64,000 nt of DNA, taken from positions 275,001 to 339,000 of the forward strand of contig JAODUO010000034.1 of NCBI GenBank assembly GCA_025642075.2, read 5' to 3'. The position numbers were made by a program, and so were the translations under genes. The notes under the pieces were generated by a model that was not told where the DNA came from, did not search any database, and saw nothing but the letters and a program-made list of their open reading frames with translations. Of this stretch, positions 53,923-64,000 are shown one piece after another; position 1 is the stretch's first letter, and every line of letters begins with the position of its first letter. The DNA is from Ridgeia piscesae. Lineage: Eukaryota; Annelida; Polychaeta; Sabellida; Siboglinidae.

Positions 53923-54440
53923 AGGGCCTGCAAGTGGGTCACGATACATGGGGTGACTCCGCGAAACTGGAGCTTGGGGACTAAGCGAGACTAATTGGGG
54001 ACTGGACACAAGAATACTATTCTAACGATGGATGACAGTTGTAGCTTCCGACTGATGAATACTAGGAAAATCAGTTTATAAATATCTTGTGTTATACGTT
54101 TCTTACCTTAAATGTCCGATTTAATATTGAGTTTATCACACTATCATAGACACAGCGATTTACGTTGTGCAGATAATAGACACGATGTTAGACCGCATGT
54201 GTCTTTTACGGAATTTGCGTTTTACATTGCTGTACGTTGTGGTTTCGATAAACACTTATATCTGACAGTTGTCTAAATGCACATAATCATAACACATGTA
54301 TACGTTTGGCCGAAACAGGTTGTACTGCGCGAAAACTGGCACTCTTCATTATTAGTCAAGATCGCCAAACACAAGTACTTGCCGCTATTGCCATGGCAAC
54401 CACCATAATAATGGATTAAAATTCATGATTTCCGTGATCA

Positions 54441-55652
54441 TTGTCACCAGCAAAATGTTCCACTACTTGTAATAATCCTTCGGACAATATTACTGAAATA
54501 CGCTATTTCGGGACAGTTCGATTATTACGACCAAAACAAAACAAAGTCCCATATGTTAACATGGAGTATATGGACCTCCTGCCCCCAACTGCCCCACAGC
54601 CTCGTTTTCGCGCGCGACACCTGCACGCCCTATACAATCGCGCAGCACTGACGGCTTTGAATGTGTCATCTCGGGTGTCACTCCCACCTCATGTGTCAAC
54701 TGACGTGCCGAAGCGACGCAAAAGAGGCAGAAAAGGAGGCGTGCGAGAAAGATCAAGGAGAATGAAATTCAGAACACCACTCCCGACAATGGTGATGGGA
54801 AATACACAGTCAGTGCGTAACAAAATGGACGAACTCGAAGCTTGCGTTCGCGTTAACAGTGAGTACAGAGAAAGTGCCGTGATAGACTTGAGTGAAACGT
54901 GGCTCGATGAAAACGCGACAGACACTGAAATCAATCTGCCTGGATTCACCTGCATCCGAGGAGACCGTACTTCTGCATCTGGAAAGAGGCATGGTGGAGG
55001 CGTGTGTCTCTTCATCAACCAACGCTGGTGTAACAACGCAACCGCGAGTGCCAAGGTGTGTTTACCGGACATTGAATTCCTCACTGTCAGTGCACGTCCC
55101 TTCTACCTTCCACGTGAGTTCCCAAAGATTTACCTGTGTATGGTGTACTGCCATCCCAAAGCAAATGTAGACAATGCGTGTAGTGTACTGACAGATCACA
55201 TTCATGAACTTGAGAAAAAGTCCCCAGATGTGCCGATTATTATCACGGGTGACTTTAATGAATGCAGGCTCAACGCATCTCTTCCTAACTTTCATCAATT
55301 TGTGAAAGTTCCAACAAGGAAAGACAGAACACTTTATCTCTGGTACTGTAACGTAATAGAAGCATACCGCGTCAGAAGATTGCCACCTCTTGGCAGCTCA
55401 GACCACTGCATGCTGAAGCTGCTTCCCTTGTATCGACAAGAAATTAGGCGCGAGAAGGCTAAACGAATTCAGGTAAAGAAATGGGATGCCGACTCTGTAG
55501 ACATGTTGAAAGGATGTATGGACTGCACGGACTGGGATGTCTTTATAAAATCAAGTGCAAATTTTAATGAAGCAACAAATGTAATTAGTGGATATATCAC
55601 TTTTTGTGAAGAACTTTGTATAAGTGCTTTCCAAACAATAAGCCGTGGGTAG
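54441..55652 (+). pseudogene. LINE endonuclease-domain open frame
   Basis: 403 codons. After a basic N-terminal stretch (KRRKRGRKGGVRERSRRMKF) comes an APE-like endonuclease: MGNTQSVRNKMDELEA, IDLSETWLDE (catalytic Glu), GFTCIRGDRT, GGGVCLFI, VYCHPKA, IIITGDFNE (catalytic Asp/Asn) and LGSSDHCMLKL (catalytic His in SDH). This makes the first nick for target-primed reverse transcription. The frame stops at 55650-55652 rather than continuing into RT. Confidence 0.88.
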
Positions 55653-55693
55653 ACTCTGAAATGAAGAATCTCTTGTGTCAGGAAAGAGATATT

Positions 55694-55937
55694 TTGAGAA
55701 AAAGTCCCCAGATGTGCCGATTATTATCACGGGTGACTTTAATGAATGCAGGCTCAACGCATCTCTTCCTAACTTTCATCAATTTGTGAATGTTCCAACA
55801 AGGAAAGACAGAACACTTTATCTCTGCTAGTGTAACGTAATAGAAGCATACCGCGTCAGAAGATCGCCACCTCTTGGCAGCTCAGACCACTGCATGCTGA
55901 AGCTGCTTCCCCTGTATCGACAAAAAAATTAGGCGTG
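55694..55937 (+). repeat. Internal duplication of LINE sequence 55210-55452
   Basis: Offset of 484-485 bp and about 97 percent identity by eye: it repeats the ITGDFNE-to-SDH part of the endonuclease, including atgtgccgattattatcacg. The junction at 55694 uses the shared ttgagaaaaag, and the right junction lies within aaattaggcg. Confidence 0.93.
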
Positions 55938-57101
55938 GGATTAAAGAAAATGATAACTGGTTACAAAGAGAAGGAAAACAGAATCTGTGTAGAAAACGAA
56001 AACCAGGTAGCGAACGAACTGAACATTTTCTTTGCTCGATTTGAAACTACTGATTTCGTCCAGAAGCGTGCACTGGAATTACAAACTCTAAACAGCGAAA
56101 ATGGACATCCAATAACACTACAGGTAGAAGTAAGAAAAGAACTAGCAAAGATTAATCCAAAGAAAGCTCCTGGTCCTGACAAGATCAGTGGCAAATGTCT
56201 GAGAGAGTGCAGCAGAGAATTGGCCCCCATCGTCCACTATCTCTTCCAGCAGTCGGTAGACACACACACGGTGCCGTGCTTATGGAAATCGTCCTGTATT
56301 GTTCCCATTCCAAAAAAGCCTCGACCATCCCAGAACAATGACTATCTACCTGTGGCCCTCACCTCCCTAGTGATGAAATGTCCGGAACGACTTCTTCTCC
56401 GGCGTACCTCCACGGAAACGTCACAGTTTCAAGATCCTCATCAGTTTGCATACAGGCGAAACAGGAGTACCGAAGATGCAATTCTCACACTTGTTCACCA
56501 TGCTCAGAAACACCTGGATACACCCAAAACTTCAGCCCGTATTCTCTTCTTGGACTTTTCAAGTGCGTTCAACACTATCCAGCCACATATACTACTCCAG
56601 AAACTGAGAGCCATGCTTGTGAATCCATCATTGCGCAAGTGGATTTGGGATTTTCTTACAAACAGAAAACAGTGGGTGAAGATCAACAACACCATTTCTT
56701 CTACCATCACAACAAACAGTGGCGCCCCCCAGGGCTGTGTGAGTTCACCAGCACTGTTCTCAGTGTACACAAGTGACTGCAGGCCAGTTGACAGCTCTAT
56801 CAGCAAGGACCATCTCTTCAAATACGCTGATGATAAGGTCTTACTCGGTTTGATAAGAGAAAATAACCACCAGATCTATATGAGACAGAAGTTCAAAACC
56901 TGGTTTCATGGTGTAATTCGAACTGTCTACAACTTAACACCAAGAAAACTCACGAAATGGTCATTGACTTCCGCAAATCAGTTAAGAATAGTGCTGCTAG
57001 ATCGTGTAGTACGGTCAGCCAGCACAACCATTGGCTCGACACTCCCTACAGTGGATGAACTCTACGAAACATATATGATAAAAAAACAAGGGACATCTTA
57101 A
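55935..57101 (+). pseudogene. LINE reverse transcriptase open frame
   Basis: 388 codons. RT motifs: NPKKAPGPDKISGKCLRECS, WKSSCIVPIPKKPRPSQNND, FAYRRNRSTEDAILTLVHH, RILFLDFSSAFNTIQPHILL (motif A), SGAPQGCVSSPALFSVYTSD (motif B) and FKYADDKVLLG (catalytic YADD). The C-terminal part after 56870 looks frame-shifted relative to the family (NFRKSVKNSA-like sequence in another frame), so activity is unlikely. Confidence 0.88.
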
Positions 57102-57405
57102 AGACACTTCTCACCCATTGCACGAATTCTACTATGTTGCACAGTCTGGTTGTAGGTTCATTTCCGAAAGAACACGCACGAACCGTTATCGAAACACATT
57201 TCTTCCAACTTCTGTTAGGCTACTAAACGCGAAATCGGGGAGGGGAAAATGATCGGGGAGGATACAATGGGGCGCACTACTTTCCTACAACTTTGCACTG
57301 TCACTTCTAATTGTCACTACTAATGTCGTAGTGTTATGTGAATATTTACCACAAGAATTTCCACTTTGGGGAACTATTAAAGGTTATTGTATTGTATTGA
57401 CTCTA

Positions 57406-58685
57406 TATCCTTTTATTGATGAAGTTTTCCTCAACCTAGCAGCATATCCGATCGAGATTGACCTTTTATACCTGTCAAAACAGTCCGTCAAGTATTCGAC
57501 TTCGCTTTAGTCTCAATGCAATTATGCAAAACCAACTATTACTAGAAAAGTGTCGATGAGTTTTTTTTATAATGTCCGAGCTCATAAATTGGCCTACAAT
57601 GCAGGCTGTAATAAATAATATTGTACGTTTTATATTATTTTTCGAATTTAAACCGACTTTATTATATGACAGAAGGCGTTGACTGTAGTCACTGAGGTTG
57701 ATATTTCTCGTAATATGTAGTAATCCATGTAAGTCTATAAATAAATGTGCTAAAATCGTATATTGTGAACGTTGCCTCAAATGTTATCTTAGTAGACTGA
57801 CATCACAATTAAAATATTTCATTTAACGTCGAGTTCTCTTTTTATTGTTGCAATCTGAAAAATTAACATTTCAAAACATGCAATGAGAGCTTCAGAAAGT
57901 CTTCATGATGTCACTCCTGTCAGAACTTGTCTTCTAAAGCGATGGGCACCACGGTAGCAGCATATTTTGTTTACAATATTCAGGCCAGTAACCTTTTTTT
58001 TTGGCAGTAGCTTTTCAAATCTACTGGCCCCCCAGGGCAGTGGTTACAAAAGCTTAACGTCAAGGCCTGTATCGTGTAGTGGGACAATGATGCCAGTTAT
58101 GACAAGTACTTGGATGGTGCAGATGCCTATTATTGTTACAATTTTTCGTAAATAAATGTATATATTTTGGTTATCTTGACTGTGTTGGTGAATTTGATGT
58201 GACTAGTAGATTTGGCTGCGGACTAACTGGCCACTAGTCCTGTGGACTTGTGGTGAAGTTAGTTTCAGCCGGTTACCGTGATGATCACTTTTTTCAGCCA
58301 TTTTTATACGGTTGATAGAGTGAATACGGAATCGCCTCTTCGTTTCCTTTCTTTAGTCTGGAGAACGTGGCTAATTACTGCAAAAGTAGATCTTTCGTAA
58401 GGTAGCAGTAGAAAACTTTATGTTTGTCGTTGACTTATCCCCCAGTGACTATTTTCTAAAGCACATCAGTAATTTAAAATCCATTACCCGACTGGCACAC
58501 AATTAAGGGGCATCATACTAGGGTGCATTTTTCTTAAAAAGACAATTTCCCAAATTTTCCACGAGGTCAGATAATGTTCTCTTAATCATATAATCAACGC
58601 TTACTATGTTGTTTACGCCAACAGTTCTGCTATAAACAAACACACATACAATATAAAAGAAAGACAGAGCAATTGTTTTGAGAAT
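57406..58685. other. Intergenic, no gene recognised
   Basis: AT-rich, with short open frames (57475-57780 minus, 57967-58155 plus) that match nothing I know. Confidence 0.5.
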
Positions 58686-58686
58686 G

Positions 58687-58692
58687 ATTTAT
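58687..58692 (-). terminator. RPL35 polyadenylation signal
   Basis: AATAAA on the minus strand (taaataaatcattc), 31-36 bases after the RPL35 stop codon. A close signal is typical for ribosomal-protein genes. Confidence 0.75.
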
Positions 58693-58722
58693 TTACTGCA
58701 TTAACGGGTGTTGTGTGTGTGC

Positions 58723-61700
58723 TCACGCCTTGACGGCGTACTTCCTCATCGGGTACAGCCGCTGTTTCCTCTGCATCTTCTTCGTCTTCAGAGACAACTC
58801 GTACTTGGTGAGTGCACGTCGGATGGCACGTGTCTTCTTCGCACGCAGGTCCTTCGGCTTGTACTTCTTGTCTCGGTAGAACTTCCGCAAGTTCTCCTTC
58901 TGTGTCTGGTTGATGACAGTGAGCACTCGTGCTATCGACTTGCGCACAATGTGACTGCAAGCACAAGCAGGACATGTTAAACACAATGAGGTAATGACTG
59001 CATCTAGTGCAATCTGTCTCATGACAAACACTGATGCATGTGAATACACGTTTTTAGTGGAAATTGTATTCAAAACAAAGGTAATCTTGCTAATTCAATT
59101 AAAATAAATTAACAAGTAACACTATCACAGATAAAACTTAACATATTACGTTTGCGGTCAGTCTTTTCAGAAACCGAATGTCAACAACATTTTCAGTAGC
59201 AGAACTGGTTGAAATACTCATCACCAAAGACTGATAAACTTATGCACAAACATATAACTTTCTGAACAAGTTTGTAGTGGTATTGATGTAAATAATGGCA
59301 TATTAATAAATAGCAGAAATGAAATGTATGGATTAATGTATGTGCTCTGCTAGTAAATTTAAACCAAAGGATGATTGGCACTTTCTTATACAGTATATGG
59401 CTTTCCTGAATAATTTTGTTTTTAACAGGAAATGAAACAAGTAACATAAGCACATCAATATTTAGTCAGTCTTTTCAGAAACCGCTTGTCAACAACTGTT
59501 TCAGTAGCAGAACTGGTTGAAATATTCATCAACAAAGACAACACAATATTCCCCCTGTTTTCATTTATATGAACAAAACAGGACTGTTATTCAATGATAA
59601 GACAAGAAATAAAATGGTCATATAAATTCAAAGTTACAGAACATCAAAATCAATTTTGGGAAATAATAAAAATATAAGTTAGGCACACATCAGTCCTATC
59701 GATCCATATGTTACACTTCACAAGAAATCAGACAGAAATTGTATTCATCATTTGTGCACCTTTCCCAAGTCAGAATTACACTGAAACAGATGTGTTTTTA
59801 CGCTTTAACATTCACCACAGGTGGTGCTTTGCTCCTGTATATGTAAAGTTATATAGTGCAGGTAACTTTGTGTCCATTTCTTTCAAAGCATGTTATACTG
59901 ATGTATTAACAAAACAAAAACATCACCAGTAAATAAGTATGATGATCTAAAGCAAACTAACAAAGCAACAATGTAATAATGTATTCAATAAGAGGATTGT
60001 CATTGACTGCCTTCTCAGAATTTTTTCACATCAACAGATCTCAGTAGCAGAACTGGTAATTATACAATTCATCACCAAAGGCATCATGTGAAAATGGTTT
60101 AGTTTTTAATTTATATAATTTACATACAAATGTCTTAAAACCAACGTTTAATTTTATTTATATCAATTTATATAATTTACATTTCTCTTTTTAGTACTGT
60201 ATGTTTTATATAGTTTATATATTTATTAATATACATTTATTATAGTTCCTGTAGAGCACATCGACCCGCCATACGGGAATTAGTGCTCTATAAAAAATTA
60301 TTATTATTAGTTTGCAGCCAATAAATTTTTTAAACTGAAAGCATGACTACTAAAACTAATTGTTTTTGTGCATATCATTAAGTACTTTGTTGTTAATACA
60401 GAAAACATCAGAGACATTAAATTCACACAGAATTACATTTTTTAATAAAGAAAATTTTCAACTGAATAATATTTTTATTGCGCCTTCTCAGAAATTTGTT
60501 CACATCAATAAGTATCAGTAGCAGAACTGGTAATTATACAATTCATCACTAAAGGCGCTACAAAGGCTAGATAGATCACGTTAGATTATACACTGCACAA
60601 CATGAGGTGGACCAGTCAGGAGAATATATTCAAACTGCACGAACAAATTTAACTTTGAAAACAAATTGTATAATCACGTCCAAAAATATATATTATAAGC
60701 ACAAAGAATATGAACAAAACACTGAATAATCGTTATCAGTGGAATGTAATAAAATTCAAATGTATTGTGTTTTTGTGTATCTTTATCACCCATTGCGAAT
60801 TGACTAAAGGCACACATCAGTCCTATCGATCCAGGTATTACACTTCATAATAAATCAGACCAAAGTTTCATCATTTGTGCACCTTTTGAAGGGTTCTAAC
60901 ACTGAAGAGTTAATAACAGTGTTTGCCCTAAGTAAAATTATGGGTGAGGTGATAGGATTGGCCGAGTGAGCACGGACACCTAGAAGTATATATTAAAAAC
61001 TATCTTCAAAATGGTGGCTTCTAAAGGCTGTTTTAACGTACTCCACAGGAAATACTGAGGAAACAATGCAACTGTACCATGTAAAACATGTTTATAGCAA
61101 GAAATAGCAATTCTGGCATATTCTGAGTGAGGTGGCCCACCTCGCTCATCATATAGCAGGGAACACATTGTAACACTACATTAGGAACCTGAGAACTTAC
61201 ATTTTGGACAGCTTTGATGCTACACCTCCAGTCACCTTGGCCACACGGAGCTGAGACAATTCCTACAAACAAAACAGTACTGTCTCAGTGCAACTTCCAC
61301 GAGCAAGTAAATCACAACAGGGCCTGAAATATGGCAAACAAAACATGAGACTTATAGGTATTGTTGAATGGTGAGTAACAATAATATTAAAACTTCTGCA
61401 TTGCTTATATACTCAAGCTCAGACGCGCAACATACAAAATCATCAATCAAGTGTAATGATGAATCGAGGACAGGCAAGAGTTGCCATTGGAGGATCACTG
61501 AGAGATTGGGGTTGTGATGCAGATATCTAATGTGCTACAACAGATGGCAGTGAAACAAGTATTACAAATCCACATGTACAAAATATTGGCAATTTAACCA
61601 ATGTTTAATAAACTTTATAAAATATGTTAATTTCAAACAGCACATATCAAAAACATGCCGTTGCTGTTTCTACCATATCCGTGATCTTCGTCGTATTCGC

Positions 61701-63484
61701 AGATTTTTATCACTTTCTGTTGCTAAAACCATCGCGACAGCTCTAGTAAGCAGCAGACTTGACTACTGCAATTCCCTCCTTTACAATACTGCGAACAAGG
61801 ATATTGCAAGACTTCAATGTGTCCAGAACTGCTTGGCAAGGGTAGTTACCCGTTCTCCTCGTTTTTCTAGCTCGGTGCCGCTTCTAAAATCATTGCACTG
61901 GCTCCCTGTGCATTATCGCATTATTTTCAAGATTTGCACAATATCCTATCAAGCACTCGCATCTAAACAACCAACATATCTAAACTCAATGCTAACTCCA
62001 GCAAGGAATTCCAGAGAGCTACGCTCAACCAGTAGTAACCCACTTTACATTCCTCGGGTTAAGACGAAAGCTGGGACCCGAGCTTTCTCGGTTGCTGCAC
62101 CAACTCTGTGGAATTCGCTTCCTGTCAGTGTCAAGTCGGAAGGTAATATAGTTTCCTTCCGCCGACATCTAAAAACATATCTCTTTAATGCTGCCTATCC
62201 TCCTTAGCTTCCTAGAACCTTCGTCCATCCATCAACGACTCACGCACTGTTCTACGTTTACGCAATTGCTTAACCCCTTGGTTTTGTCGCGCCACTGAGC
62301 TTGATTTTCGAGGATATTGGCGCATAAGAAGTTATTATTATTATTATTATTAAGACGTGGAGCAACCGAGGTGACTTACAGTCTTCAACTCGCCGAGCTG
62401 CTTCTCGAGATCATCCTTCTTCTTGCCGCGCAAGTCACGCGCCTTTACCTTGACCTGAACAAAAATCAACATTTCATTACCACCACACCAAATTATGCAA
62501 CAATCACAAACATAGGCCTTTTCAAGTTAAAGCTAATCTGTTATCATAATATAAGGTTAATCAGTTCAGGATGAGCACGAGTAATTTATCTAATTACATT
62601 ACAAATTTATTCCGGATTTTAAACAAGTGGCTAATTAACTTGATCATTGATGCTGGCACTTTACTAAATCTTAATTCTGCCATTGGGCCTATAACAAAAT
62701 GTTTGTCTAAATTTGACACATCTATGCATTAGTTCCACCATACCACATTTTTTCAGCCTAAGACCAACCCAACTTGTGCGAGTAGTGCAATCAGTTGAGT
62801 GATATAGCATGGGTTGCTCTTTGTACCTCAGAAATGTGCAAAAGTGCAATATCTTTGTAATATAATATAAATATGCCTGGGATGACCATGATCATGTTGG
62901 ATGGTGAAACTGACACATGGAAGAATAAGATTTAGGCAAAAATGTGATGATGGGAAAATCGAGGTGACGCCAGATTCAACAAAAGTGCCCCCAGTTGATG
63001 GAAGTTTTTTTAACAAGTTCATGCATATCACATACACAATCATGGAAAGTTAGACGGATTGAAGCATGTTCCATTGAAGCTGGCATACAAATAGATTAGA
63101 GTTGATCGTGGACTGGGCTAGACAGAAACTGGTGTTTCCCGACAAAGTATTTTATTTTGTTCAAGGACAATCACATTCACGTGCAAAGGACAACAACACT
63201 GGGCGCATCTGTTGGCAAATTTAGGAACGGAAAAAAGCGACAAACGTGTATATGTACAGTAACGTATTAGGACTGCAGTGGATAAGGCCGAGCGAAAATG
63301 CATTTGTACAGCAATGTCCTGTTGGGGAAATACAGTGAAATTAATACACATAGTTACTACTTTGCATGTAGTTTCAATGATAACGATTTGGTGAAATTTC
63401 TACAAACAGAAGTTAAGGATGGGATACGATGAAACATCCAGATACACAACACTAACCATGTTGATAGAGTAATGGCCGAAAAAG
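58723..63484 (-). CDS. RPL35: Ribosomal protein L35 (uL29), four exons
   Basis: Exons on the minus strand: exon 1 about 63484-63457 (5' UTR and the ATG codon only, donor ATG|gttagt), exon 2 62454-62380 ([20 protein letters not shown]...), exon 3 61262-61201 ([20 protein letters not shown]) and exon 4 58954-58723 ([20 protein letters not shown]... to MRKYAVKA, stop). Phases 0, 0 and 2 match. Total 123 residues, the usual animal length. It is a component of the large ribosomal subunit near the peptide exit tunnel. The presumed start site CTTTTTCGGCC at 63484 is a 5' TOP-like pyrimidine tract, implying growth-regulated translation. Intron 3 hosts six C/D snoRNA candidates; intron 2 carries an L2-like LINE on the opposite strand. 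It is divergent from ARPC5. Confidence 0.95.
59159..59233 (-). ncRNA. Intronic box C/D snoRNA, family A copy 1
   Basis: Minus strand: terminal stem cagtctt/aagactg, C box GTGATGA (59224-59218), guide ccagttctgcta followed by D' box CTGA (59196-59193), a C'-like gttgac, and D box CTGA (59170-59167). The guide complements the conserved 28S rRNA segment agcagaactgg. The second guide before box D is acattcggttt. Confidence 0.82.
59469..59539 (-). ncRNA. Intronic box C/D snoRNA, family A copy 2
   Basis: Same layout as copy 1: stem gtcttt/aaaagac, C box TTGATGA (59532-59526; first base deviates from the purine consensus), guide ccagttctgcta with D' CTGA (59504-59501), D box CTGA (59478-59475). The second guide differs (gacaagcggttt). 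Confidence 0.75.
59683..59757 (-). ncRNA. Intronic box C/D snoRNA, family B copy 1
   Basis: Minus strand: stem gcaca/tgtgc, C box ATGATGA (59751-59745), D' CTGA (59731-59728), C'-like tgaagtg, guide tggatcgatagga immediately before D box CTGA (59693-59690). The guide complements cctatcgatcc, which I recall from conserved large-subunit rRNA upstream of the peptidyl-transferase region. Confidence 0.75.
60009..60082 (-). ncRNA. Intronic box C/D snoRNA, family A copy 3
   Basis: Stem gcctt/aaggc, C box GTGATGA (60075-60069), guide ccagttctgcta with D' CTGA (60044-60041), C' TTGATGT, D box CTGA (60018-60015). The stem and second guide differ from copies 1 and 2 but match copy 4. Confidence 0.85.
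60230..60310 (+). mobile_element. Short retroposon tail with (ATT)n
   Basis: tgtagagcacatcgacccgc, catacgggaattagtgctct and ataaaaaattattattatta form the hairpin-like gagcac...gtgctc end and (att)n tail typical of short retroposons. It is inserted in RPL35 intron 3 between snoRNA copies A3 and A4. Confidence 0.55.
60480..60558 (-). ncRNA. Intronic box C/D snoRNA, family A copy 4
   Basis: A strong 7-bp stem gcgcctt/aaggcgc, C box GTGATGA (60549-60543), guide ccagttctgcta with D' CTGA (60518-60515), C' TTGATGT, D box CTGA (60491-60488). It is the best-formed member of the family. Confidence 0.87.
60810..60880 (-). ncRNA. Intronic box C/D snoRNA, family B copy 2
   Basis: Stem gcaca/tgtgc, C box ATGATGA (60874-60868), D' CTGA near 60855-60858, guide tggatcgatagga before D box CTGA (60820-60817). 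It is closely similar to family B copy 1. Confidence 0.77.
61650..62352 (+). mobile_element. 5'-truncated L2-like LINE, C-terminus of reverse transcriptase
   Basis: One frame from about 61655 to 62207: [74 protein letters not shown], and [20 protein letters not shown] to [16 protein letters not shown]. This is the conserved C-terminus of jockey/L2/CR1-type RTs. The 3' UTR ends in (tta)n at 62333-62352. It is inserted antisense in RPL35 intron 2, very near exon 2 (62380), and the C-terminal frame is undamaged, suggesting a young copy. Confidence 0.87.
62455..63456 (-). other. RPL35 intron 1
   Basis: No further gene or clear snoRNA found. Several tgatga/ctga pairs occur by chance but lack flanking stems. 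Confidence 0.5.
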
Positions 63485-63774
63485 ACCGAAAACGAGGCTG
63501 GTATAGATTGAGATTACTCTCAAACCCTCAACTATAACAGGAGGAGAGCGCTAATTAATTAACGTATGAATCATCAATAATATACTGAGCATATAAAATA
63601 TTAAAATAGATAATAACTCAAGCTGATGCGACAATTTTACTAACTTGACGAAGACTCGAGGCTTTGCGTAGGCGTACTTCCGGGTGTGAGCGAAATATGA
63701 GTGAATGTGCTGGTGTCCACTGAAGTTAACAGTTTCTCACTTTTATTTCAAAGCAAATAACATATTATTATAAC
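63485..63774. promoter_or_regulatory. Divergent promoter region of RPL35 and ARPC5
   Basis: Only about 290 bp separate the RPL35 TOP-like start (63484, minus) and the ARPC5 start codon (63775, plus). No TATA box is obvious in either direction. The segment includes a GC-richer patch (cttgacgaagactcgaggct, cttccgggtgtgagcg; 63640-63700) with an ETS-like cttccgg on the plus strand, probably near the ARPC5 start site. Confidence 0.6.
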
Positions 63775-63920
63775 ATGTCGAAGAACACCAGGGATACACT
63801 GTTTAGGAAGGTTGACGTTGACCAGTACTCGGAAGACAAGTTCGAAGAAGACGAACAAGGAGACGGAACAGTAAATGGGGTTGGGCCGAACGAGGCTGAG
63901 GTGCAGACGCTTCTTAGTCA
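63775..63920 (+). CDS. ARPC5: Arp2/3 complex subunit 5 (p16-Arc), first exon only
   Basis: Starts MSKNTRDTLFRKVDVDQY, then an acidic stretch EDKFEEDEQGDG, ending EAEVQTLLSQ with donor CA|gtatcc (phase 2). The N-terminus with FRKVDVD-Y followed by an acidic Gly-rich segment and E-x-E-V-x-x-L-L-x-Q matches ARPC5, a 150-residue helical subunit of the actin-nucleating Arp2/3 complex. The exon boundary after the Q agrees with animal ARPC5 genes. The rest of the gene lies beyond the window. Confidence 0.93.
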
Positions 63921-64000
63921 GTATCCTTTTCCAGTCACGGATGTTTGCGTTGAAGCGAAAGTCGTTGTTGCTAATTGCATATTGTCAAGGATAAATTACT

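Larger units (their letters stand above)
53923..57405 (+). mobile_element. CR1/L2-group LINE, near full length, internally rearranged
   Basis: The 5' UTR begins near agggcctg (53923), judged from the shared left edge with copies at 29345 and 34521. An endonuclease frame (54441-55652) and an RT frame (55935-57101) follow, with a 3' UTR ending in attgtattgtattgac (about 57385-57400), a short tandem-repeat tail typical of this group. An internal 244-bp duplication at 55694-55937 breaks the linker between the two domains. Confidence 0.85.

Noticed and set aside
58955..59073. N-terminal extension of the RPL35 last exon with its own Met
   Set aside because: A strong acceptor (cttgcag) precedes 58954 and upstream exons restore the conserved RPL35 N-terminus.
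61440..61560. Possible additional snoRNA near tgatgaatcgagg...actgagag
   Set aside because: The boxes are on the strand opposite to RPL35 transcription and no closing stem is apparent.

Overview
This is eukaryotic, animal nuclear DNA. Genes have GT-AG introns and the intergenic space is full of minisatellites, microsatellites, LINEs, tRNA-derived SINEs, a Ty3/Gypsy-like element and a DNA transposon. The repeat types and conserved proteins fit a marine invertebrate, most likely a lophotrochozoan such as a mollusc; this taxon is inference, not proof. There are no bacterial operons or CRISPR arrays.

Layout: (1) Positions 721-26806, + strand, hold most of one gene that I assembled from 15 exons with compatible phases. 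It encodes a C2-PDZ-DH-PH protein whose N-terminal half looks like the C2/PDZ part of RGS3 and whose C-terminal half looks like a Rho guanine nucleotide exchange factor. Its introns carry at least seven different minisatellites, several starting or ending exactly at splice sites; one 57-bp array repeats a 3' splice site plus the first ten codons of the PH exon. (2) 26.8-35.3 kb is gene-poor, with a 3' UTR region, a minus-strand LINE, satellite-like repeats and a fragment of the 5' end of another LINE. (3) 35787-36917 is an intact, intronless class A GPCR. (4) 37.4-41.3 kb is dominated by a 22-bp minisatellite with a large internal duplication and by a 26-bp array. (5) 41.5-42.2 kb is a broken cysteine-rich gene. 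(6) 43279-47005, minus strand, is an intact two-exon ADP-ribosylarginine hydrolase (ADPRH) whose intron contains a LINE 3' end and a SINE with a perfect 38-bp target duplication. (7) 47.8-57.4 kb is a transposon cluster: a decayed Gypsy-like element, a hAT-like element with 8-bp target duplication, and a nearly full-length but rearranged CR1/L2-group LINE. (8) 58723-63484, minus strand, is ribosomal protein L35 (RPL35), four exons, 123 residues, with six box C/D snoRNA candidates of two families in its last intron. It is divergently arranged with ARPC5 (first exon at 63775-63920, + strand), which runs off the window.

Functionally, the RhoGEF-like protein and ARPC5 both belong to actin/Rho biology, but their distance and the intervening repeats give no evidence of co-regulation. 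RPL35 and its snoRNAs form a real functional unit: a ribosomal-protein gene hosting putative rRNA methylation guides. The most unusual observations are the in-frame tandem splice-acceptor array, the splice-site-anchored minisatellites, and the B-A-A/B-A-A snoRNA cluster. Everything here is read by eye; no alignment or database search was run.
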